DNA of 64,000 nt, from NCBI GenBank assembly GCA_964624075.1, contig CAZUWH010000008.1, positions 37,643-101,642 on the forward strand, given 5' to 3'. Shown here in pieces: positions 8,563-18,014 of this stretch (positions within the stretch are counted from its first letter, which is position 1; each line of letters begins with the position of its first letter). A program made the translations under genes and the position numbers. The notes below the pieces were generated by a model. That model was not told where the DNA came from, made no database searches, and was given only the letters and a program-made list of their open reading frames with translations. The DNA is from CAZUWH01 sp964624075. Lineage in GTDB: Bacteria > Pseudomonadota > Alphaproteobacteria > Rhodospirillales > Rhodospirillaceae.

Positions 8563-9955
8563 ATGTCGCCACGGATCGGGTTCTTCCGTGTCATTTTGGG
8601 AATGATACTGGGAATAATGGCCACCATGCTACCGCTGGCGGGGCTGCAGGCGCAAGAAGTGCCACGCACCAGGGCCGATTTCAAACTCTCGTTCGCGCCC
8701 GTGGTGAAACCAGGTCGCCCCGGCTGTCGTGAACATCTATACCCGCAAGGTAGTCAAGACTAGCAGACGGCTGTTACCACTCCTAGACGATTCTGTTTTT
8801 CGTCGCTTCTTTAGCGAGCAGTCGGAGCAATCGTCGGAACAGGTCCAGCGTTCACTGGGGTCGGGGGTCATCATCCGGTCTGATGGTATCATTGTCACCA
8901 ACCACCGTGTGGTGAAGGACTCCGACGTGGTCACGGTGGTTCTTTATGACCGCCGCGAATATGACGCTTTCCTGCTCGGGTCCGATGAACGCACCGATCT
9001 CGCCGTCATCAAGATCACGAGCCGGAACGAGACCTTTCCCGCCCTGGGCATGGGAGATTCGGATGCCCTGGAGGTCGGCGATCTCGTGCTAGCCATCGGC
9101 AACCCTTTCTGGGTCGGCCAGACAGTGACAAGCGGCATTGTCTCCGCCGTGGCCCGCACATCGGTTGGCATTTCCGACTACCGCTTCTTCATCCAGACCG
9201 ATACCGCCATCAATCCGGGCAATTCGGACGGAGCCCTTGTGACCATGGATGGCCGTCTGGCCGGTATCAACACAGCCATCTACTCCCGGGATGGCGGCAA
9301 TATCGGAATCGGTTTTGCCGTGCCGGCTAACATGGTCCAGGTGGTGGTGGAAACCATTCTGACGCAAGGGCGAACGGTTCGGCCTTGGGTGAGCATCGCC
9401 GGGGACGGTCTGACCCAGGAAGCTGCCGACTCGCTTGGCCTGCGGACACCGAATGGTGTGCTGGTCACATCGGTTCACCGTGGCAGCCCGGGCGAGGTAG
9501 CCGGTCTCCGTCCCGGCGACGTGGTGCTGAGCATCAACGACCATGCCATGGCAGATGTCGAATCCCTGCGCTATCGTCTTGCCACCCTGCCCCTTGTCAG
9601 CACCGCCCTGTTGAAGGTCTTCCGCGCCGGTTCGATACGGTCGGTGAACCTGAAGCTGTCGGCGCCTCCTGAAACACCGCCGCGGGATGTGGCTGAACTC
9701 AAGGGGCGTACGCCCTTTTCCGGTGCCACGGTGGCCAACCTGAACCCAGCCCTAGCGGAGGAACTGGGACTTGACTTCAATGGCAACGGTGTCATCGTCA
9801 TCCAGATCCGCTGCCGGACCCCGGCTGAAAGCGTGAGTTTGCGTCCCGGCGACATCATTGCGTTGCGCCGTCTGATGGGCGCTGCCGCCAACGGCTGGCG
9901 TATCGCTCTGCGTCGTGGCTAGACAGTCTTGCGGATGACCATCAGCGAGAACTGA
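8563..9955 (+). pseudogene. HtrA/DegP-type periplasmic serine protease, degraded
   Basis: Remnant of a trypsin-like protease with two PDZ domains. ATG 8563 opens a signal peptide (RIGFFRVILGMILGIMATML, then LAGLQAQ). The frame shifts near 8712, where APAVVNIYTRKVVKT should continue. The body then runs to 9922. The catalytic segment reads VTNHRVV where the family has VTNNHVV, so the catalytic His position is Arg. Asp is kept in RTDLAV. The serine motif reads GNSDGA instead of GNSGGA. A TAG at 9920-9922 (GGC TAG ACA, expected CAG) removes the last residues VLRMTISEN, and PDZ2 is also disturbed (IIALRRLMG). A frameshift, a catalytic change and a nonsense codon together indicate a dead gene. Confidence 0.85.
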
Positions 9956-10061
9956 CCGGGGAGTATCGTCCGCGGGCGAGGTCATTTTCCGGCGTAAGAG
10001 CGGCTTCCAATCAGGTGGAAAATGAAACCGCCCGAGTCTCGGCCCATGAACGCGACAGGTG

Positions 10062-11020
10062 TCACCCTGGTGGCAGCGACGCAAAAATCTGGTGGATCGC
10101 TTCACTTTCCGCTTCGTAGCATTGGCTACAGCGGGCCATCTGCCCGATCAGCCATTCCACATGCCTTGTCCATGGAACGCCTCCGTCGCGGAAACTCTGA
10201 TAACCGGCTAGGTGCACCGGCGGCTCATCACGGGCCAGCGAAGGACATCCTTCCAAACAAGGCAGAAGCAGGGATACCGGAACGCCGACCCATCTCTCCT
10301 CGGCCAGCAGCTCGGCCAGGGCGGCATGGTGGCTGTCAGCCCACGCGGCCGCCTCGGCCAGGCCGTCGATCAGATGATCCACGAGGTCAGGGGGTTTCTC
10401 CTCACCCCAGGCCCGGCGCAGACCCAGCACCTTTTCCGGCGCATGGGGGGCGATATCAGCCTTGGTGGCAACGATCCGTCCCAGCCCCCGGGTGACAGCC
10501 AACTGGTTCCAAGGCTCGCCGACGCAAAAGCCGTCCCACGAAACCGTTTGCCAGGTTTTCCACCATGCGCGGCGGGGGAATGACCGCCAGATCCACGTCA
10601 CGGTCGGGATCAATCTGCGGTCAGCTATGACCGCAGCTCATAGGCATGCGTGGAGAAGGGAAACACGGAGGCAAAGCGCAGAGGCGTGGCAAGCCCCGAC
10701 GCCCCGCTACCACCTGTGCCAGTGGACGGGCGGAGAGAGCGCGCGGACCGGCCATGGCCTGTGGATCTACCGCAACCATCGCGGCATGAAGGTTCTCTGA
10801 AACGGTAATGGCATTGCCGCCTCGCCCCAGCGTCCACCGGCGCCAGCATGTGCGCGACATCGAGCAGGCCGAAGGCCACCTTGTCGCGAATAGCCGCCCA
10901 CGATGGCTCGCGGCTTGGCACCAGACGAATACCGCGGCGCTCGGCCAACCCGAGACCGTGGGCAACGGCGATCAGGGCGTAATCCACCAGCGGCATGAAC
11001 CCGATACGCACCGCGCGCAT
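10062..11020 (-). pseudogene. Nitrate ABC-transporter substrate-binding protein (NrtA/NasF-like), degraded
   Basis: Remnant of a CmpA/NrtA-like binding protein that commonly sits beside nasT. It begins at 11020 with RIGFMPLVDYALIAVAHGLG and LAERRGIRLVPSREPSWAAI, and breaks after APVDAGA. Later pieces in other frames are ITVSENLHAAMVAVDPQAM, then SFPRRAWWKTW (a VENLA-like region out of frame), then DGFCVGEPWNQLAVTRGLG and HHAALAELLAEERW, ending near 10062. At least two or three frameshifts are needed. No signal peptide is present, as in the soluble nitrate sensor NasS, so a NasS identity paired with NasT is equally possible. Start is 4 bases after nasT. Confidence 0.8.
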
Positions 11021-11023
11021 GGC

Positions 11024-11614
11024 CTAAAGCTCCATTTCGAAAGCGATGATGACGCTGTGGGCAAATGTCCACCATCCGACGGTTCTGACGCATGGCAGCT
11101 TGCCGGAGTGCAATATAGGCCTCATTCTCACTCATATGACGCTTCTCCATCAGCAGGCCCTTAGCTTTTTCGATCACCTTGCGTTCGGCCAGCTGCGTCA
11201 CGGCCGCATCACGCTCCCGCCGTATGCGGTCGAAGGCAGCGAAGCGGCTGATCGCGATCTCAACTATAGGCTGTACACGCTCTTTCCGTGGGCCATCCAC
11301 CACATAGGCGGACACGCCGGCCTCGATGGCGGCGGCGGTGGCCGCGCACTATCCGACTGACCGACAAACATGGCAATGGGGCGGCGTATCGCCCGTGTCA
11401 CCTGAAACATGCTCTCCAGGGTGTCACGGTCGGGATTAGCTAGGTCAATGATCACCACATCCGGTGCCAATGCCTGCACTCGCTCAGTCAGATTGGTCAT
11501 GGAGCGGATGGTCATGACCCGAGTATAGCCGGCCTCGACCAACCCTTGTTCAAGGATGGCCGCCCGATCAGGCGTGTCATCGATGACCAGGATATTAAGG
11601 TCCCGACCGCCCAT
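11024..11614 (-). pseudogene. nasT: NasT-type ANTAR response regulator, frameshifted
   Basis: NasT is an RNA-binding antiterminator that turns on nitrate assimilation genes. The receiver half (ILVIDDTPDRAAILEQGL, VVIIDLANPDRDTLESMF) is in one frame from ATG 11614 and runs out of frame after GQSDSA near 11350. The ANTAR half (AVTQLAERKVIEKAKGLLME, then SENEAYIALRQAAM) is in another. A single extra T near 11056 breaks the last segment; without it the end reads AHSVIIAFEMEL before TAG. Two independent frameshifts support decay. Loss matches the loss of the neighbouring nitrate-binding gene and of rpoN. Confidence 0.85.
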
Positions 11615-11706
11615 GGCCCTTGTCCCTCACGCGTCGTCGCAACACGGCTTTGAGTCCAGAGCATACGGCATTGGCCGTGGATCCCCGTGTCCCCCTTACA
11701 GGTTCT

Positions 11707-12460
11707 TTATGCCCCTTTTTTGTCTATTGTGGCCAGAATTTCTGCGACAAAGGCCGGAATGAGCGCGGTGGCCGGTCCATAACGGGCGTCCACGAACAGA
11801 CTGGCACCCTGCGACGGTCCCAGGTTGATCTCGACGGTCCGGGTATGGGCGCGCACAAGACTCACAAAACCGGCTGCCGGGTACACGTGACCTGAAGTAC
11901 CGATGGAAACGAACAGGTCACAGTCCGTCAGGGCGATCTCGATTGCGTCCATGGCAAGCGGCATCTCCCCCCGAACCACACGACACGAGGCGCAGATAAC
12001 CAATCCGGGCCGCAGCGCGGGCAGGCAGTGGTGGGGGAAAGATCGTCACGCCAGGCAAGGATCGCTCTGCAGCCGCTAGCGCACCACACTTTCAGCAGCT
12101 CGCCATGCATGTGGATCAGAGCCTGCGAACCAGCCCGTTCGTGCAGATCGTCCACATTCTGTGGGTCACGAGCAGCATTCGTCCCGGCCATCCCCGTTCC
12201 AGACAGGCCAGAGCCAGGTGGGCCGGATTGGGGTGCATACCTTGCAGGGCACGGCGACGCATGTTGTAGAAGGCATGCACCCGGGCCGGATCACGGGCGA
12301 AAGCCTCCGGGGTGGGTGGCGACGTCCTCGAGGCAAACCTTGGCCCACAGACCCCCGGCATCCCGAAAGGTAGCAAGCCCCGATTCCCCAAAGATGCCGG
12401 CACCGGTCAGGACGACGATGCTCTGGCATGGGAACGCCTCCCGGTTTGAACCTTGCGCCA
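11707..12460 (-). pseudogene. cobB: Sir2-family NAD-dependent deacylase, degraded
   Basis: Remnant of a sirtuin, which removes acyl groups from protein lysines using NAD. The N-terminal motif reads VVLTGAGIFGESGLATFRDA (the family has GAGIS). The frame is lost after CLEDVAT, continues in a second frame with EAFARDPARVHAFYNMRRRA, then a third with NVDDLHERAGSQALIHMHGE. The zinc site is CASGC and CPRC, the first pair damaged by an extra residue. The C-terminal part (DCDLFVSIGTSGHVYPAAGF) is intact to TGA at 11707. Multiple frameshifts make it non-functional. The start boundary is approximate. Confidence 0.87.
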
Positions 12461-12828
12461 ATGCCGTGCCGCTTTCGGACGAGGGCTTTTGAACAGGGAC
12501 GGGACATGATAATTGGTTGTCGGCAGGAATGAAACCGGCATGCGGACAGCTGTTCTCATCATGAGATTTATTCCTGTTCGTATTCACCTGCCTGAGGGGA
12601 AAGGCCATCCCCCTTGATGGGAACGGGCGGGGTGGTGGTAATTCATACACCTAAAGAGGGTGTCATGGTCGTTCCGGCCTTGCGAACATTATGGGAATCG
12701 GCATTGTCACGCTCGCCTTGAAATCACTTCCCTTCCATCTCTCCCCCGTCACGGAGAATATTGTCACGACAATGATACACTTACAACGTGTATAACTTTC
12801 ATGGTTGGAACGACCGGCATGAAGAGAC
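12461..12828. other. Intergenic region with short inverted repeats
   Basis: This 368-base gap holds copies of short motifs seen elsewhere: TCTCATCATGAGATTTATTCC near 12555 and CATTATGGGAATCGG at 12687-12701, the latter matching motifs at 30561-30574 and 30921-30933. A CT-rich stretch sits at 12740. No gene is seen. The promoter of the downstream phosphatase gene should be near 12770-12820. Confidence 0.45.
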
Positions 12829-13344
12829 ATGGATAACGGAGAAAGGTATAGTAAGCCGTTTCGGGTGCTGTTTGTGTGTACGGGCAATATCTGCCGTTCG
12901 CCTACGGCCGAAGGCTTGTTCCGGAGGACGGTCGCACAGGCCGGTCTGTCGGCGCAGATCACTGTCGATTCGGCCGGCATTGACAGCTGGCATGCCGGGG
13001 AAAGCCCTGATCCCCGCGCCATTGCCGCGGCCCGCCATCGCAGTGTTGATATTTCCGTCTTGCGTGCCCGCCAACTGGAACGGGTAGACTTTATCCGTTC
13101 CGACCTGATTCTTGCCATGGATCGCGGCCATCTATTGGCCATGGCCCGTGCCTACCCGCGTGGTCGTACCAATCGTTTGCACCTGTTTCTCTCTTTTGCA
13201 CCTCATGCCGGCGCTGTCGACATCCCCGATCCCTATTATGGGGGTGCAGAAGGGTTTGAGCGCGTTCTCGACCTGATCGAGGTGGGCGCGGCTGGTCTGC
13301 TGACAAGCATCCGCAGCCGCCTGGCAGTAGCAGGAGAAGATTGA
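12829..13344 (+). CDS. Low-molecular-weight protein-tyrosine-phosphatase family protein
   Basis: Cytoplasmic LMW-PTP-fold phosphatase. The P-loop CTGNICRSP begins at Cys17, with Arg23, and the general-acid motif DPYYGG is near residue 130. The 171-aa length is normal (about 150-165 plus a short N-terminal extension). It lies four bases ahead of a fructosamine-kinase-family gene and is surely co-transcribed with it. Some LMW-PTPs act on ribulosamine 5-phosphate adducts rather than phosphotyrosine. The pairing makes protein deglycation the better guess, but this is inference. Confidence 0.9.
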   Translation: MDNGERYSKPFRVLFVCTGNICRSPTAEGLFRRTVAQAGLSAQITVDSAGIDSWHAGESPDPRAIAAARHRSVDISVLRARQLERVDFIRSDLILAMDRGHLLAMARAYPRGRTNRLHLFLSFAPHAGAVDIPDPYYGGAEGFERVLDLIEVGAAGLLTSIRSRLAVAGED

Positions 13345-13348
13345 GCCC

Positions 13349-14203
13349 ATGGGTCCGGACATCGTCAGCAAGATCGAAACTCTGGCCGGCAGACGGATGA
13401 CCAGTCATACTGCCCTGGCGGGGGGATGTGTCGGCGAGGTCTATCGGGTCAGTCTGGCCGACGGCACCGCTCTCGTGGCCAAGGTTGGCCGCCCCGGCAG
13501 TGGTCTGTCCCTCGAAGGCTGCATGTTGACCTACCTGCGGACCAGAGCCCGCCTGCCGGTGCCCGAGGTTCTCCACGCCGATGATCGTTTGCTGCTGATG
13601 ACATATGTCGAAGCCGGCGATGGGTTGACCCCCAGCGCCCAGTTCCATGCCGCCGAACTGCTGGCCAGCCTGCATGAGATCAGAGCCGAAGCGTATGGGC
13701 TGGAACGTGATACCCTGATTGGCGGTCTACATCAGCCCAATCCGCTGTCGCGAAACTGGATCGACTTCTTCCGTGACCATCGTCTGCTGTACATGGGGGC
13801 CGAAGCCATGCGCAGCGGGTGGCTGTCGTCTTCCCTGTACAGCCGGCTGGAGACTTTCGCCGCCCGCCTGGAAACCTGGTTGGAAGAACCTGTGGCGCCG
13901 GCGCTGATTCATGGCGACATGTGGGGTGGCAACGTGCTATGTCGCCAGGGACGGATTGCCGCCTTCATCGATCCGGCTATCTATTATGCTGATGCCGAAA
14001 TCGAACTGGCCTTTTCCACTCTGTTCGGGACATTCGGCACGGCGTTCTTTGATCGTTACCAGGCGATTCGTCCTTTGCGCCCCGGTTTTTTCGAGGTACG
14101 TCGCGATATCTACAACCTCTACCCCCTTCTGGTGCACGTGCGGCTCTTCGGTAGCAGCTATGTCGGTTCGGTTGACCGTACCTTGCGCCGGTTCGGCTGC
14201 TGA
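13349..14203 (+). CDS. Fructosamine/ketosamine 3-kinase family protein
   Basis: Protein-kinase-like fold enzyme that phosphorylates C3 of sugar adducts (fructosamines, or ribulosamines in many bacteria) on proteins, making them unstable so that the amine is freed. The 284-aa length fits. I see a glycine-rich start (ALAGGCVGEVYRV), a Lys in TALVAKV, the catalytic loop LIHGDMWGGNVL near residue 188, and the metal-binding FIDPAIYYADAEIELAF, all typical of FN3K-family members. Start ATG 13349 follows the phosphatase stop by four bases. The natural substrate is not known from sequence. Confidence 0.92.
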   Translation: MGPDIVSKIETLAGRRMTSHTALAGGCVGEVYRVSLADGTALVAKVGRPGSGLSLEGCMLTYLRTRARLPVPEVLHADDRLLLMTYVEAGDGLTPSAQFHAAELLASLHEIRAEAYGLERDTLIGGLHQPNPLSRNWIDFFRDHRLLYMGAEAMRSGWLSSSLYSRLETFAARLETWLEEPVAPALIHGDMWGGNVLCRQGRIAAFIDPAIYYADAEIELAFSTLFGTFGTAFFDRYQAIRPLRPGFFEVRRDIYNLYPLLVHVRLFGSSYVGSVDRTLRRFGC

Positions 14204-15509
14204 CGGCTGACAGGCCGCTACGTGCATAACCTGCTGTCTATGTCTGTAGACGTGTTACGCGTATGACACGGAATCGCGTATGAGTACATGATATAGGAGA
14301 AGAGAGAGCCGGCAGTAAACGTGTCTTCAGGAGGAGGGCGCCATGAGGGAGATGGGTGTCGCGGCGTTTGCAGCAGGGGATATCGCAAAAGTGTCGTCCC
14401 TGCCCACCACGCTGGTACGGGCACCCGCCGGGCCTGAGGCCGGAGAAGAGCCAGCCTCCACACGCAGAATGGATGTTCGTGGACAGCATAAGCCTTTCGC
14501 CCCAGGCCGCGCCGGCCCTGCTTCAGACCGTGCCGGCCGTCGAGGCGACGGGCTTTATGTGGCAGGAAGAACAGATGCCTGGAGACACTGGTCCCGGCCA
14601 GAAAGAGGAGCGTGCGCACACCGGCGTACTATTCCGTTCGGCGGGAATATCCGGGGAATCCGCCCCGGCAGGCCCCCTCCCCTCACGGAACACGCCCTCA
14701 GCGGCAAGAAACGATGCTGCCCATGAACGGGGCGGGTATCGTGGCGTGTTCAGTGTCGAGGGCGACAGATGGTATGACCAGCTATTCGCACTACGGATGG
14801 ACGAGAACATGGATGGAATGACCGATGTCCAGGACACAGGCATGCAGTCAATGCTTGTAATACGTGTATTAGCCGGAATCGTGCCCCTGGTCGAGGCGGC
14901 TGCACCCGGGAGGTGGTCGAGGCAACCGTTCCCTCCTCCGCACACCCTCTGGTACCGCCTGTGGTTCTATCGTTCCAGCAGGCCTCGGAACGGGATGGAC
15001 CGGTGACAAAGATCACGGAAGGCGGTGCCGATTCCAGCATTTGACCTGGTCTGTCATGCGTTGTGATCCCTGCCATCTGCACCAATGACCAGTCGCATCC
15101 TACCGCTCTCCCTTCCGGATCGGATCGGGTAATCGTATACGCACAAGCCCTGCAGCTCGCGGGGTTGCACCGTTCCACACCCGAGGCGTCCCCATCCCTC
15201 TGGATGGGCTTCTGTATGTACACCTCTTTGACGGTGGGAGACGCGGGGATCCGTCGGGAACGGATCGAGAAGACGTGAACCCCCCCGCCTGGACGTTGCG
15301 AGCCCTCCCCCTTGGATCGGGGGAGGGTTGGGGTGAAGGTGAAGGGAACGTCTAGTCGGTGATGGAGGGCTCTCTCCCTCCTCCCCCTGGATGGGGGCGT
15401 TCCTCTCCCTCTTGAAACTCTTCCCCTTGACGAGGAAGGATGGGGTGAAGGTGGCCGACAGCGCAGACCGTTTTGTGCGCATGATGCGCATGAAAAGAAG
15501 GTCTGGTCT
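14204..15509. other. Long region without a recognised gene
   Basis: About 1.3 kb between convergent genes. A plus-strand frame from 14356 to 15006 is open (216 codons if read from ATG 14356), but it shows no motif, domain or convincing start signal, and another plus-strand frame is open over part of it. It could be a decayed gene beyond recognition. From 15296 onward the sequence is palindromic repeat. Confidence 0.4.
15296..15460. repeat. CT/GA-rich palindromic repeat cluster
   Basis: Contains CCCTCCCCC-TTGGATC-GGGGGAGGG at 15304-15328, a near-perfect 9-bp inverted repeat, followed by TTGGGGTGAAGGTGAAGG. A second degenerate copy lies at 15378-15455 (CTCCCCCTGGATGGGGG, and later GGATGGGGTGAAGGTGG). 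The same core recurs at 30702-30734, 44759-44783, 51841-51865 and 53137-53163. It sits downstream of sufA and may act as its transcription end. Confidence 0.7.
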
Positions 15510-15842
15510 TTACACACGGAAACTTTCACCGCACCCACAGCGGCCCTTTTCATTGGGGTTGCGAAATACGAACGAGGTACCCATCCGATTCTGCTGGTAG
15601 TCAAGCTCGGTGCCAACCAGAAACATCATTGCCATCGGATCGATGAAAACCTTGATGCCTTTGTCTTCAAGGGCTTCTTCACCAGCTTTTTCTTCGGTAG
15701 CCAGTTCCAGGGCATAGGTCATGCCCGAGCAGCCGCCATTCTTGACTCCGATTCGCAAGCCAAGAATCGGCTGCGCGGATTTGGTCATCAGATCCTTGAG
15801 GCGGGACACGGCTGCCTCGGACAAGGTAATCGGGTTGGACAT
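15510..15842 (-). CDS. sufA: Fe-S cluster assembly A-type carrier (SufA/ErpA-like)
   Basis: A-type carrier that receives [Fe-S] clusters from the SufBCD scaffold and delivers them to apoproteins. The 110-aa length is standard. Three conserved cysteines are present: one in VKNGGCSGMTYALEL and two in GRCGCGESFRV at the C-terminus. Last gene of the suf operon, 36 bases after the sufT-like gene. SufA, IscA and ErpA are hard to separate by sequence; the operon favours SufA. Confidence 0.93.
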   Translation of the reverse strand: MSNPITLSEAAVSRLKDLMTKSAQPILGLRIGVKNGGCSGMTYALELATEEKAGEEALEDKGIKVFIDPMAMMFLVGTELDYQQNRMGTSFVFRNPNEKGRCGCGESFRV

Positions 15843-15878
15843 CGTATACTCTCCCTCAAGACGATTACACAGAAAATA

Positions 15879-16262
15879 TCAATACAAATCAAGAGCGATC
15901 CGGGCTGCATCCGACATACGCGCCGGTGTCCACGGCGGGTCCCAGACCAGGGAAACATCCACTTCCCCTACACCGGGCACGGCAGCGGTCACACTGGCCA
16001 CCTGGGCAGGCAGTTCGCCAGCCACCGGACAGGCGGGGGCCGTCAGCGTCATCGCGATGGTGGTCTTGCCGTCCTCGGCGATGCGGATATTATAAACGAG
16101 CCCCAGATCATAGATGTTGACCGGAATCTCAGGATCGAACACCATTCGCAGCGCTTCCGTCACGGCATCAACCGTGGCGACTGGCATACCGGAAGGTAGG
16201 GCGCTCCCGGCGCGAGCGGTTACGTCCTCGTTAACGGAAGAAGTTATTGCTGCCTGGGACAT
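15879..16262 (-). CDS. sufT: SufT-like MIP18/DUF59 family Fe-S assembly protein
   Basis: DUF59-family protein that assists maturation of Fe-S proteins. The core reads ALRMVFDPEIPVNIYDLGLVYNI with TLTAPACPVAGELPAQV, including the conserved Cys, and ends VWDPPWTPARMSDAARIAL. I placed the start at ATG 16262, which has GGAAAAGGAAG just upstream; the frame is open further upstream only by chance. It lies 25 bases after sufU in the operon. Confidence 0.92.
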   Translation of the reverse strand: MSQAAITSSVNEDVTARAGSALPSGMPVATVDAVTEALRMVFDPEIPVNIYDLGLVYNIRIAEDGKTTIAMTLTAPACPVAGELPAQVASVTAAVPGVGEVDVSLVWDPPWTPARMSDAARIALDLY

Positions 16263-16287
16263 GGGCTTCCTTTTCCTGCAAGCATTC

Positions 16288-16764
16288 TTATTCGGTTCTG
16301 GCGGTACTGGTGTCGTCAACGGCAGCAACCATGGTATGCCAAGCCAGGGTGGCGCACTTGACCCGGACTGGAAACTGACGGACGCCGGCCAGAATCTGCA
16401 ACCGTTCCAGTTCGGTCTGTAAACCTTCCGGCAGGGCATGATGCGGATGTCCTTCCTCTTCCCCCGTGCACATGGCATGGAAGGCGTGGAACAGAACCCT
16501 GGCTTCAGCTTCGCTTTTGCCGGTCAGCATTTCGGTCATCATCGAAGCCGAGGCGACCGAAATAGCACAGCCCTGACCGGCAAAGGCGGCATCACGCACG
16601 ATTCCGGCCTCGTCCACCTTCAGAAACACGGTCAGCGTGTCGCCGCACATGGGGTTATGACCATGGGCCTGGCGGTTGGCATCCGGCATAGGCCGCAAGT
16701 TGCGGGGCCGTTTGCCGTGGTCGAGGATGACCTCCTGGTAGAGGTCGCGCAGATCGTCCATCAT
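16288..16764 (-). CDS. sufU: SufU-type Fe-S assembly/sulfur-transfer protein
   Basis: SufU receives persulfide sulfur from SufS. The 158-aa protein has the three cysteine positions of the family: HNPMCGD, GQGCAIS and VRVKCATLAWH. The start overlaps the sufS stop by one base (TGATG), implying translational coupling. The presence of SufU, with no SufE seen here, suggests the SufS-SufU form of the pathway. Confidence 0.93.
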   Translation of the reverse strand: MMDDLRDLYQEVILDHGKRPRNLRPMPDANRQAHGHNPMCGDTLTVFLKVDEAGIVRDAAFAGQGCAISVASASMMTEMLTGKSEAEARVLFHAFHAMCTGEEEGHPHHALPEGLQTELERLQILAGVRQFPVRVKCATLAWHTMVAAVDDTSTARTE

Positions 16765-18014
16765 CAGCTGAAAATCCCCTGTACCGCTTCTAGGGCTTCG
16801 GCCAGTGTGTTAGCCTCGGCCTTTGTGTTATACAGTCCAAACGAGGCACGGGCCATGGCCGGTACCCCGAACCGCTGCATCAGCGGCTGGGCGCAATGGT
16901 GACCGGCCCGGATTGCCACGCCATGCCGGTCAACAATGGTGGCGATGTCGTGCGGATGGGCGCAGTCGAGCGTAAAGCTGATCACGCCCGCCTTGGCCGG
17001 GGCTGTGCCAAACAGGCGCAAGCCCTTGATGGCCGTGAGTTGCCGGGTAGCGTAGCGCAGAAGGTCGGTTTCGTACGCGGCAATGGCGTTCAAGCCGATG
17101 GCCTCGACGTAGTCGATGGCCGCGGCCAGCCCGACTGCCTGGGCGGAGGCCGGCGTGCCAGCCTCGAACTTGTGCGGCAGAGTCGCCCAGCTTGAGCCCT
17201 CGAAGGTAACGGTGGCAATCATGTCGCCCCCTCCCTGATAGGGAGGCATGTCCTGAAGGAGGGCCTCGCGACCATACAGCACACCAATCCCGGTGGGCCC
17301 GTACAGCTTGTGACCGGAGAAGGCATAGAAATCGCAGTCAAGGTCACAAACGTCCACCGCCATGTGCGGCACTGCCTGGCAGCCATCCACGAGTACCCTG
17401 GCGCCGACGGCATGGGCAGCGGCTACGATATCCTTCACTGGCAAGATGGTGCCCAGCACGTTCGAAACGTGGGCAACCGAGACGAGTCTGGTGCGCGGCG
17501 ACAGGAGCTTTTCATAGGCGGTCCAATCGAACTGACCATTATCATCGACCGGCACGACCTTGAGCACGAAGCCTTTTTCGACAGCCAGCATCTGCCAGGG
17601 CACGATGTTGGAATGATGTTCAAGCCAGGTCAGGATCACCTCGTCGCCAGCCTTCAGACTGGCCCGCCCCCAGGTTGCTGCCACCAGATTGATGGACTCG
17701 GTTGCGCCGCGGGTGAAAACGATTTCTTTGCTTCGGCGGGCATTGAGGAACGCCCGGACCCGCTCGCGCGCACCCTCATAGCGGCGGGTGGCCTGTTCCG
17801 ACAACCGGTACGCCCCACGATGGACATTGGCATATTCGGTCTCGTAGAAGGTCTTGATGGCTTCCGTCATCTGGATCGGCTTCTGGGCCGAAGCAGCACT
17901 GTCCAGAAAAGTCAAGGGCCGGCCATGCACCATCTCGCCAAGGATGGGGAAATCGGCCCGGATGCGGTCAATGTCATAAAAAGGTGTGGCTGCGGTCTGG
18001 AACATAACATTCAT
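16764..18014 (-). CDS. sufS: Cysteine desulfurase SufS
   Basis: PLP enzyme that removes sulfur from cysteine for Fe-S cluster building. The 416-aa length is normal. Visible motifs are the substrate-binding RGATESINLV, the PLP-Lys in AFSGHKLYGPTGIG, and the persulfide Cys in RAGHHCAQPLM. Its start overlaps the sufD stop as ATGA. Class II (SufS-type) by operon and by the short segment around the catalytic Cys. Confidence 0.96.
   Translation of the reverse strand: MNVMFQTAATPFYDIDRIRADFPILGEMVHGRPLTFLDSAASAQKPIQMTEAIKTFYETEYANVHRGAYRLSEQATRRYEGARERVRAFLNARRSKEIVFTRGATESINLVAATWGRASLKAGDEVILTWLEHHSNIVPWQMLAVEKGFVLKVVPVDDNGQFDWTAYEKLLSPRTRLVSVAHVSNVLGTILPVKDIVAAAHAVGARVLVDGCQAVPHMAVDVCDLDCDFYAFSGHKLYGPTGIGVLYGREALLQDMPPYQGGGDMIATVTFEGSSWATLPHKFEAGTPASAQAVGLAAAIDYVEAIGLNAIAAYETDLLRYATRQLTAIKGLRLFGTAPAKAGVISFTLDCAHPHDIATIVDRHGVAIRAGHHCAQPLMQRFGVPAMARASFGLYNTKAEANTLAEALEAVQGIFS

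Noticed and set aside
14356..15006. A 216-codon plus-strand frame as a real gene
   Set aside because: No recognisable domain, no convincing start, and competing open frames in the same stretch. Left as unassigned.
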